Positions 1 through 10,500 of a stretch of 64,000 nucleotides of DNA are shown here, one piece after another; the stretch's first letter is position 1, and the number at the start of each line of letters is the position of its first letter. A program made the translations under genes and the position numbers. Under the pieces are notes generated by a model. It saw only the letters and a program-made list of their open reading frames with translations. It was not told where the DNA came from and did not search any database. This DNA is from Hirundichthys speculiger (lineage: Eukaryota > Chordata > Actinopteri > Beloniformes > Exocoetidae): positions 1,364,001-1,428,000 of the forward strand of contig JAGFBZ010000855.1 in NCBI GenBank assembly GCA_018398805.1, written 5' to 3'.

Positions 1-1156
1 GAGAAACACAAAAGATAAAGCCTTAGAGCATAAGTTTAGGCCATTTAATGATAAAAATTATGCTGATAGACTGATATGACACTTTAGATATATAATAGTC
101 TTACAAAATGTTTATTTTGAGGTGCTAGGACTCATACTTTCCACCATTCTCTTTTAGTTTTATTAGAATGATGTTCAAATCCTCGCCATGAGCATAATGA
201 GGGAATTCCATTCAGCTGCTGCAAGAGACAAATATGTTCGACTGAGATAGTTTTTAATACATCAATTTGATTCCAAATCTCAAATGTGATCAATTCTAAA
301 CCATTTAAAATAGTCATAGCCGACGTATGCAGGTGACTTCACATTTTTTATTTTATTTTGAAAAATTGCGTAAAACGGAAACAGAATGAATGAATCACAA
401 ACGTAATGCATTCGCACGTCAGCAAATATGATGCATTTTATTCTTGCTGAATAACAAGACGGAGAACGTATATTTTAATTGAATAGCACCCTAAATTAAA
501 CCGTGCTGCCCCGAACATACAAGGATGAGAGTTTTAACCCACCTTAAAGGATGATACTGCAAAATCCCCGATATTATGTATTAATCGGTTCACACATGCG
601 CACATCATAGTTCCCAAAATAGTCATGCAGTCTTCGACAAAAGTCCAAAGAAAGGGATTTTGGGGTAAAGCATTTGTTACATTTCACACATACAGCCATG
701 CAACTGACGTTGTACATTCAGATAATTTAACTATCTTAAACAACCTACAACGTCAAACAAAACAGTCTTAATGTGAAAAGTTCATCCTACCTCTGAACGA
801 AAATGATGCGTTCGGAGACCAACTACAGGACAGATAACAGACGTTACAATGAGACATTGTTGTCAAAAATGTATCTTTAAATGTGCCATGTCATAATTTC
901 AATACAGGATAAAAACTATATAACTTTAAGATATCCTCGGCTGATTGAACTGAACCTGCCTTTACGCACAGATAACACTTAGAGAAAAAAAAGTTGTGTT
1001 TTTTAATCTGACAGCCCAAACTGCAAATGTCTCATGGCTATTGAGTGTGCTTCTAGCTAAGGCAGGTGGCTGAGACAGACTATTAAAGCATCCGTGAGTG
1101 TGCAGCTGTCGGGATCTGGTCGGGATGAGGAGATGCGGCTGGCCTGCGCCACTCAC
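1..1156. other. Intron of dst (minus strand), no gene seen
   Basis: This stretch lies downstream, in the minus-strand sense, of the splice donor of the dst first exon, so it should be the start of a long dst intron that leaves the window on the left. I see no further dst exon, no RNA gene and no clear transposon. It is AT-rich single-copy-looking sequence. The short open frames here have no recognisable content. Confidence 0.5.
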
Positions 1157-1343
1157 CGCGGCTCCTGGAGCGTCCGCCGGAGAGAACGGATTTTATGGGA
1201 TGCTTTCCATTACGAAGTCTGCGGTGCCAGCAGCAGAAAAACAAAATTGTGGCAATAGTCCCGAGCAAAAGCAAAAGCAAAAGCAGCACGCATTGAATAC
1301 TGTAGGGCCTCAGCAGGACCAAAAAGGCGGCAGCGATCATCAT
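1157..1343 (-). CDS. dst: Dystonin (BPAG1), transmembrane-isoform first coding exon (partial gene)
   Basis: On the minus strand an open frame starts at tandem ATGs (1343-1341 and 1340-1338) and encodes 62 residues plus one base before a donor (GTGAGT, the complement of 1151-1156). The protein starts M-M-I-A-A-A-F, has a long hydrophobic segment with eight consecutive leucines (about residues 20-27), then F-F-C-C-W-H-R-R and a basic tail ending S-R-S-R. This closely matches what I recall of the alternative N-terminus of mammalian dystonin isoform 2, which anchors this giant plakin cytolinker to perinuclear/ER membranes; the intron phase (phase 1 after the arginine) also agrees. The second ATG corresponds to the mammalian start. 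All other dst exons lie left of the window. The divergent neighbour znf451 fits the human order. The leucine run is encoded by a TTGCTT-type hexamer repeat, so its length may vary. Identity rests on memory of the family, not a search. Confidence 0.82.
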
Positions 1344-2160
1344 AAGGCGAGATGTAGGACAGATCCCGCAGCCGCAGACATCTGGCTCCTCTCCGGCACT
1401 TCCACCGCTGAAATCTCGAGATGAGCATAGAAGACGCTCGCTCTCATGCGTGAAGCATCACACGGCAAAAACGTGGAACGCGCATCTGGTCGAAGAGGAC
1501 AGCCCAGACCACTGATATCATTTTCGTGAAGTACAACGCATGACTCAGCAGAGACGCACGTTTCATTTATTTATTTATTTTGCCCAAAGCAGGGAGAGTC
1601 AGCATATTCATCGGCGGCATCGCAGTAATCTGCTGCAGAGTGGCCTGCCCCACAGTGCTGCAACTCTCTACACTGACACATGTAGACAGAGAAGGCTGCT
1701 GAGGTAGTTCATGGGTAAAACGCTATACTGACACTTCAGCTCATAAGTGGCGCACAACATACCAGATGTGTACCATTAGAGGAACGGATGTACGCAATTC
1801 CTGGATTAGGGAGGGAAAAAAACCCATCTCTGATCATAATCCAAATCGGCTACTGTTATTGGACGAACAGAGGACATTTGTATTCTGTCAGATACAAGCA
1901 AAGTCACAGGAGAAAAGAGAAGTTTCATTATATCAAATCTGAAGTGAAGAAGATGTGAAATCCAACACTTCCAAACAATGTAATATGCTGTGGTACTGGA
2001 CTGAATTATACTGAGATGTGTCTCTTATGTTGAGTTCATCTTCTTTGCACGCATTCAGCCTAAATTGGGCTTTATAAAACCCCAAGAGGCTCGAGCCTGC
2101 AACAGAGGTACTGCACTAAATCACTAAATACCACTGCTCAGACACAGCACTGTGCAAAAG
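1344..2160. promoter_or_regulatory. 5' flank and probable promoter/5'UTR of the dst transmembrane isoform
   Basis: This is sequence immediately upstream of the dst start on the minus strand. The first 200 bp is comparatively GC- and CpG-rich for this window, as expected near a transcription start. No TATA box or defined start site can be assigned from sequence alone. The distal part (about 1560-2160) shows nothing recognisable. Confidence 0.35.
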
Positions 2161-2164
2161 CGTT

Positions 2165-2570
2165 TGGTTGTCCTCACTCATTTCCATTCATCCATCTATA
2201 TTAACCTCTTCCTGTTCAGGGTCACATGCATCTGCTGGAGTCTAACCCAGCTCTTTGGGTAAAAGGCAGAGACCTTATAGTCTTTGTGTTTTATCAATAT
2301 TTTAATATTCAGTATTCATTTTCCAGTCTCTTTGAGATAAAAACATGAAATACATGAACCTGGCCTCTTCAATTCAACTTAGAATGGAAGTAATCAGCTA
2401 GTCTGTTAACTGATCTACTTCTAATCTTCCATCCATCCATTTATCCTCTCAACCATTATCTATATCCACTTCTTCCTGTTCAGGGTCACGAGGGTCTGCT
2501 GGAGCCTATCCCATCTATCTCCAGGCAAAAGGCATGAATATACCCTGGACAGGTTGCCATTTCATTGCAA
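2165..2570. repeat. Two degenerate copies of a LINE-tail type repeat
   Basis: Two stretches (about 2165-2290 and 2430-2570) share a 'ccatccat...cttcctgttcagggtcac...ctgctggagtcta/cctatccca' core followed by 'aaaaggca'. The second ends in the 'cctggacaggttgcc' phrase common at the 3' ends of fish L2-type LINEs and their derivatives. Both are non-coding and diverged. Confidence 0.5.
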
Positions 2571-3127
2571 AACTTGAGTCTTGTTTGTTTTTTGTCATTT
2601 GTAGCTTAGTAAAGAGACTGATAAATATATATGGCTGGTCATTTAAACTTTGACAAACAAGACAGAGGGTGACTAAGATTTCTGTACAGTACTGTAGGCC
2701 TGTATGTGTTTGTGGTTGCCAGGGTCAGTATAAATTAATTTTCACGTGTGGTAATACACAAATGCACACTGTATTGTCATGTATGCCTCATATTTGTGAA
2801 AGTGATTGGTAAATTATATCCATGTCATTTTTTTAACAAATGTAAGTACACACAGCAGTGTATGCACTTACATGTTAATTTGGTTTTAACGTATTTGTTG
2901 TTGATGTATTTGAATATACTGCCTGTTCCATAATAGCTGGCAACATATGTTTTGTTTATATTTCAGAAATAGCTTATAGTCAGTGTCATTGTTTCCAGCC
3001 ATCCTATTACCTCCAGTGTCCAGCAAAGTAAGCATACTTCATTTTGTGTCTGAGGCTCCTCCAAATCATAAAAGTAATGAGTGTATTTTCATAATGGGGG
3101 AGCATGGGTTCAGAAGCCCATAGCATA

Positions 3128-3171
3128 TTTGTAGTATCTGTTTATATTAGAATATAAACAGATACTACAAA
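3128..3171. repeat. Near-perfect 21-bp inverted repeat (hairpin)
   Basis: Positions 3128-3148 and 3151-3171 are exact reverse complements separated by only AG. The arms are AT-rich (core gtatctgtttata). A further direct copy of 'agatactaca' follows. It could be a cruciform-forming site or the remains of a palindromic transposon end. Confidence 0.85.
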
Positions 3172-3299
3172 GATACTACAGATATATATATTATAAGTAT
3201 TTATATAATAGATTATAGTTCTACAGTGAATGCAGGTAAATTGTAAATTATGCCCGCAAATACTCTAACAACAGAGCCATAAATAGTCTGGGGGTTAGC

Positions 3300-4506
3300 C
3301 ACTGTATCCCACTTCAGCCCGTATAAGGTATGAGCAGACGGGCGGAGAGTACTTTGGCGCTATTCTGGTACAAGAGCTAAAAAGAACCCCGCCTGTGCGG
3401 CACACTCGGCGTACAAAAGAAGTGCACCTGCAGATGACGTTGCAGACCCGACTAGCTGCGTTCAAGTTGATTTAGGATGTTGGTGAGCACTCGGTCAATG
3501 TAGGAGTCAGCAAGAAAAGCACCGGGTAAAGACGTTTTACTTGCTTGTCGATTTTATTAGCATTACAAAAAGTAACACAGTGACATGTCTATTGCATATT
3601 AGTCGAGTACGGTAAAGCCGTTGCAACCGAAAACGTGGGTCAGCTCACTGAATGTTAGCTTACTGCGCGCTCTGAATAGTGTTCTGGATTTCTTCTAATG
3701 AAGTTTATAACCGAATTAAAAACCCACAAGAAGAAAGTTAGAGCTCTTGTTGAACTATTGGGATATTTTACTTCGATGCCAATTTCGGCTAAAGTAGCAA
3801 AGAAAACGACTTATGTCGATGGACTTCAGTTACATGGATTTTTACATAAAATTGAACTCGACCCTTGAACCTTGCAACTCTGCGGCGGGGCCGCGTTTAA
3901 TTTCTTCTTCGCACTCGCTATGAACGTTGCCGATCTCAGTCCTGCCGTTGGTGGTCGATTGGTGTACTGCAACAACATTGATTTAAAACAAGTTGTGATT
4001 GACAGATTTCACGTTACAGTGGACGAACAAAAGAAAAGCACCCTGGTGGCAAAGCGAGTAGGAGAATGCACTCCATGTTTAACATTTTATTTTAGTTTTA
4101 CATTCAATTTTTTTCGTGTTTAATGCAAGTGACCTATATTACCACCGAGTAACTCCTGATACGACGTCCCCTGAACGGTCGCTAAATATCTCGAACGTAA
4201 CTATCGGAATAGGACGTTGAGTTCTTTTTGTCGATACATTTCGTACAGTTATTAATTTGAATAAAGGATGCCATTGTGATCTTAGGTTGTCCACTGCTAG
4301 TTGAGCTAATTAGGAAGCGAAATGAGGTAGGCTATATTGTGTTCTTGATTTTGTCAGCGGGGCTAATGCTTAACGCCCAGCCCACTGGAATACAGTTTTA
4401 GACGCCGTCGTGCTTGCTAACGGATCCATACTCGGTCCTCGCTTGCTACATGTATGCTAGTCTGGGCTACACTTACAGCTAGTTTTGTCGTTTTTCCCCA
4501 GAGAAA
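3300..4506 (+). promoter_or_regulatory. Probable znf451 promoter, non-coding first exon and intron 1
   Basis: CpG density rises around 3330-3540 and again at 3600-4450. The first coding exon of znf451 begins after an acceptor (pyrimidine run then CCCAG ending at 4501), only five bases before the ATG. A non-coding first exon is therefore needed upstream; a GTGAGC at 3483 is a possible donor. The exact start site cannot be read from sequence. No other gene is seen here. Confidence 0.45.
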
Positions 4507-7500
4507 ATGTCTTCTCCAATCGAAGCACAAGAAGATGATTTGGAAGAAGTGGAGTTTGTATCAGTAAGTTACGTGTGTACTTTAAAACGATTCAAACGAT
4601 AACGCGATTATTTCAGGTTAATTCATCTCTGTTCTTTGACTTTTGATTGGACTAATCTCACAAAATCAGTTCCTGATCATCATTACAGGTTGCCGTTTTG
4701 TTTCATCCATGTTTGTCTTACAGGCACCACTGATCCATAAATAGCACGATTGTACCAAAGATTTGTCACTTCTACTTTCAGTGTTATTTTGATATTAAGG
4801 AACCTATTTTCAGCATTGTATAACATTTGAAGACAAATTTGTTCTCGTAAATTTATATACTGGAGACCACTGATAATTTTGTTCATGCTCTTGGGTTCTT
4901 GATGTATGTAATTTATTAGTTTTCTGATAAATAATAACAATAACACCATCTCTATATGGAAAACTGGGGTCTGATTCAGAAAAGAGGTTTAAAAAAACTG
5001 AGTTAAAAAATTCAGAGTCAGGAGACTTTGAGAAAATAAATTGAGTTTTCGGTTTCAGATCTGGTGTTTAGAGTTCAGTCAGTTGACTGAGCTGCTATGA
5101 CTGAACAAAGACATCCTCCTACTCTTCATTGTTCTGTTATGAGCTTTTATTGTTAGCTTTCTGCAGAAATATAAGTTGGCTTCAGTGGTGGAAGGAAAAA
5201 CAGTTAATGTGGGAGAAATTGTAGAATTGAATACATAATTTGTATATTTAATGGCAGGTGAATGTATGACTGAAAAAAAAAAAACTTTGAAGCAGTTGAA
5301 AATGAAATAAAAAATCATATTTCAGGCAGGTGACTCAAACGTATCAGGCTTGATTGTACTCATTTTAAAAACATTCCCCCCAGGAAAGGAACAGTCCTTT
5401 AAGGGGCATAGATGAGAATATGGGTGCAGTCAATACATCCCAGTCACACTGGGAAATCCTAAAGGAAATTGTCTTTACTCACAGAAGTGAAAACAGGATA
5501 CTCACAGGAAGTTATTTTAAATAATGAATGAAATCATTGCTGGGGGTAAAGTAATGTCGCTTTGTGAAATGGAAAACTCAGTTTCCACGCGTTCTGATTC
5601 AACACGCTCAGAGTTTGCACATAACCCGCTTTCTGAAATGGATCCCAGTAGAGCTAAAGAACTGAACATGTAAAGTGGAGTATAAAAGATGGAACTGTTT
5701 GTTTGTTTGAAATGTCGTAGATCATTAATTTCCAAAAATCAGCATTTTGGTGCCATTTCCCTGGCTGAATCAGTCTGATCTAATTCTGTTTGGGTTTTGG
5801 TCCTCTTGGTGAAGACTATAAGACACTAAACCGAGAGCCCAAGATGGCTGCAGCATCACTAAGGAAGATACAGAGCATCTGCAGATGTGTTTGGTTTGAA
5901 AACGTTCACAAAACATCACTTATGCTGAATTTGATTTCATGTCGATCTGCTCAGTTAACATATAGTGGGCACTAATTGTTTAAAGGGCAACATCTCATTT
6001 GAAGCTCTTTATTAAAGATTTAATGGAACTTTAATATAGTATCTATTTTTTTTGTATTCTTAATCAAATGTACTGAAGCACAAAGCCTGACTTCTGAAGT
6101 TGTGGACTGTTGGTTTGTTTTCTAAAGCAACCATGCCAACATCTTTTTTTTTCTTCAGGAAGGTCCTTTTAGACCAGTGTTGGAATGTATTGATCTGTCG
6201 AGTGACAGTGAGGAGGAGGGATGTTCATCGCTGACAGTGACGGTTTGTGGCTTAACAGATCATATTTTTAATATTGTTGATACCAGTCTAGAGTCTCCCG
6301 AGAATGTTGCTTGTCTTTGTTTTAGTTTTTTTTTTTCTTTTCAACTATAGCTCGAAGACAAAATCACACAAGAAAAAGCTCGTGTGACGTCTACACTGGA
6401 CAGACTGGCACACCAGGTGGCTCGAGAGACAAAGGAAAGAGCAGAGAAGTGCAGAGCATTCAAAGTAAGGCTTCCTTCAAGACATGAGCAGTCGTCATTT
6501 TTTTTGTTTTTTATCATTATTTGTTTCAGCATACCTTTATTTGGTTGCTTTGTCTTCCAGTTGACACATTCAGATCTGAAGTTCACAAATGGCAACTTCA
6601 AACCTGAGCGTTTTATGTAAAAGCACTGCATGTCATAGCCTCTGAAAAGAAGGCAAAGTTTTGAACATAAAGAAGATTTTTTAAAAGAATCCATCTTTAA
6701 TGTTTAATATTTGTTATATAAATAGTGCTGAGATACAATTCTTCTTCCTGCTTTTTCAGGTCAGATAGTCATCTCTAATGAGTATATAGTTTTTTGTGGT
6801 AAAGAAAGCAAACAATAGCCTCTTTCCACCTCATGAGGAGTTTGAGTTTTTCTTTATTTTCTATACCTTCAAGCAAAGATCAAATTCAGCCAAGTGTTCA
6901 GCAGGATTTAAAAAATGCTTTTATTCAGTAATTTATTTGTTTGCATGTCTATTGTATGAGCAAAATAAAAGCTAGTTGGAAAGGCAACAGTGCCACCATG
7001 TGGACAGAATGGATTTAAATACTCTGGAAGTCTACAGAATAAATAATGATGTGTTCAGTCAATACAAATGAGATCAAATCAACTTTTTTATAATCAAGCA
7101 TTTTCTGTTTTGTTTTTTTTCCCCGCATCTATGCATGTCTCTCATATTATCCACAAACAAAAGAGCAGATTGTGTTACTGAGCCCAGATTTCTTGATTTC
7201 TTTCAGCAAAAACAGATCCTACAAAAAGCTCATGGACAGCAGGAGCTGGCTTTTAGTTCTACAAATGGGAATAATCAGGAAGCAAAACGCTGTGTGGACA
7301 TGTGGTTGAAGATGCCAGGTGAATTCTTAATCTAGATTTTTTTTTTTTTTTTGTAAGTTTACTGACACCGCTATTTGCAAATTTCTGTTGCACCTAACTG
7401 TAGTGAATAGAAAGACTTTAAAACCTTCTGTTCTGTTGTGTCCTACGAGAGTATTGTTACCATCATACCATTTTTTCCATCTGCAGTGACCCCTTTCTGC

Positions 7501-10500
7501 ACAGGGGTTAATTAAAATGTAAATTAGGTACTCATCCTGGCATGTAAACACCATAAGGCCCTATTAAAGTGACACAGTATAAACAGAAGTTGTGTCAGTA
7601 GACCGACTCATCAAGTCGAGCTGTTGTGTTTAATTAGGTCTTAAACCTGGAGAGATCAGTGCTGGCATGGGAAGAAGACGCACAGCCACTTCTTTTCCCA
7701 GAAATAGTTCAACTAGACACACATGCCCAGTAATCAACTGCGGTCGTGTCTATGAAAATGCTTCTCTGCTGGACGGGCACTTGAAAAGGTAATCTCATCT
7801 GACTCATTCTGATCACGGCAGCACACTTCCACTGCTTTTGATTAGCACAGTCTGAGATATTTTGTACATGTGTTGAGTGCAACACCTTCTGCGCAGGTTT
7901 GATCACTCCCCTTGTGACCCAGCAATCAAACTTAGAGGAACCCCATCTGAGCTGTTTGCCTGTGTTGCCTGTGCTCAGCATTTTCAGACCAAAGAATCAT
8001 GGAATAGACATCTAGAGTCAAAGGTGATTACATTATTCTCATGTTACTTTGGGGATTAATCTTGCCCTTGAATATTAATGAATGTGAATAATAGGATTTG
8101 CTTTTCAGAGGTCTTACTTATAACTCTTTGTTCGAATTGCAAGGTCTCCTCATCCAGCGCTGATGGCCACAGCACGGATCAGACCTATCAGAGGATTGTG
8201 TGTTTTGCCTGCCCTGCCTGCTACCTTCTCTTCAATCTTCGGGATGAGTGTCTTCAGCACATGTCAGCCACAAACCACTTCACAGAGTCTCTCGCCATGA
8301 ATGGTAAGGTTCTTTGAATCTTCTGTTTTATATCAAACAGAAGATATCAATACATGTTTTCACATGAAACAAAAGCTGTTTTGTATACATTGTGTACGTC
8401 ATTTACTCCAAGGAATTTTATGTGCAAGTGTTATATGTAGGTCAGTTAAGCAAGTTACCTAGGACAGGCATGAACAAGATAACCTTCTACTATGCTTTTC
8501 CTGTTAAAGAGAGCAGAGGAGCAGCACAACCGGTTCCTGTTCCACAGCATGTTAAGAATCGTCTCATTGCTTTGTGCAAGGATGCAGGATTCAATGTGCG
8601 ATGCTCTTTATGCCACAAAATACTGACCTCACATACAGCAGCTCAAGCGCACTTTAAGTAGGTTTTATTATGACTTATTTAGTGAAAATATACAAAGATG
8701 TTTTGTAAAAAAAGATTTTTTTTAGATGTCAAATTCCTTTTTTTCTCTCTCTCCCTGTCTTTCAGTGTGTACTGCAGGCATGGCTGTGCTGTGGCCAAGG
8801 CTAACAAAAACATAGTGGATGTTATGAAACAGCTGCAAGTGCGAGGGCAGTGCACTCTCTGCTCTAAAATCTTCCTCAGCCAGGCCGAAATAGAGAGACA
8901 CAAAGAACTGATGCAGCATGATGTTGAGGTCAATCAAACAATGGCAAAAGCACTTCTTCAGTACAGCAGGTTCAATGAAATTCAGCACACACAGAGGGCA
9001 AAAGAAGTACAGGAGAAAAGACAGCCCAGTGGCTGTGAGACGCCTTTTCAGAAAAGAAACAAGAGTAGGCGCGATCGTGATGGATCTCCAGCTAAACGGC
9101 AGAGGCTCAGCAGTAACTGGACCTCAGCATGGTTCTGTGAGTGCGGTCTGCAGTTCTTTGAAGAGGCTGCAGCTAGTAAGCACCTTCTGGCAGTGAACCA
9201 GATTTTCCATCAATGCGGGGTGTGTGGCAAACATATGGGAGAGTCTTCAATCACCCGCTTGCATATGAGTCGCTTCCATGGAGGAGCACATCTCTCCAAC
9301 TTCTGTTCTTTTGCAGCAAGTGCAAAGTAGAAATGCCCCGATATGAAGACATCCTGTCACATGTATCAGAAGCTCACAGTGGACACACCTACTTCACAGA
9401 GCAAGAAGTGACTAACGATATTCTAACAGTCCTTGATGCCAAGCCCTCCACTAGCAGCAAAGTCACCTCGCTTTCAGTCTCCGAGTCCGAGGTCCAGCAG
9501 AATACACAATGAGAGATCTTCTTCAACAGTGAGGCAACAGTGGATGTGCAGGATGTGTGAAGACGTCTTTGACTCGCAGGCAACTGTTCACAAGCACTGC
9601 AGTGATGTGAGCAGTCATAGTTTTCAGAGATTTATCTGTGGACACTGTCCTCAAAAGTTCTTTAAAGCGTCCACGGTGCGTAGACACTGTATGAATGAGC
9701 ATGATGGGCAAATAAAAAGTCCTCCCATTTTTGCGGCCTCTGTGACAGCATGCAGTTTGAATCTGAGGGCGAGTTCATGGACCATTACAGGAGCCTTCAT
9801 AGTAAGGACTACTACTGTATGGATGACGTGGAAGTTGTTCAGCCAACCAGTCAGCTTACGTGCCCGTGTATGGGTTCAGAAGAGAGCAAAAAAAAAATGA
9901 AAACTACTTATACACAATGTATGAGAAATCTGGCTGCTGAAGGGAAATGCCAGTATGTGTGTGCTCCTTGTAGTTTGTCTGTGCCATCCTATGCACAGAT
10001 GAAGACTCACGTACACACAAAGCATGCAGATTTAAACCTGGACAAGACATTTGAAGTTGAATGCACAGCATGCCAGGAAAGTTTTATGGGTGTACCAAGT
10101 TTCCATAAACATTATCATTCCCGGCACTGCGCACTGGAACCTTGCATGAGCTCCAGGACTTGCAGCAGAGATGTCAAACCAGAACCTACCAATGTAAAAG
10201 TGATAAATGCTGTGGAGATCAGACCAGACAATGATGGTAAATTAGTTATAACTTTGGACATTCATTGTTCATCTACATTTGTCTGCAGCATTTGATCTTG
10301 CTTCATATGTCCTACAGAGATTGAGGATGAAGCATTGGCTAAGCTTTTGAACATGAATCAGCTCAACACTGAGAGAGGAGCAGGTAAGTGTTAGCAAACT
10401 TGTAACTGTGAAACTTATTCTGTGTAGCTTTGACATCACTCTTGGTTGACATTCGGTCCTGCATTCAGGTGGTCCTTTCTGCTGAAACATGCAACTGCTA

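Noticed and set aside
1098..1424. 108-codon plus-strand frame over the dst first exon
   Set aside because: It is the shadow of the minus-strand dst exon; its Q/K repeats come from the leucine hexamer read on the other strand.
8722..8988. Minus-strand frames opposite znf451 exon 9
   Set aside because: They are complements of zinc-finger coding sequence, with no domain of their own.
9409..9430. A GT...CTAAC...AG pattern that could be a mini-intron explaining the middle znf451 frame change
   Set aside because: It would be only about 22 bases long, far below the splicing minimum in vertebrates, and would not cure the other two breaks.
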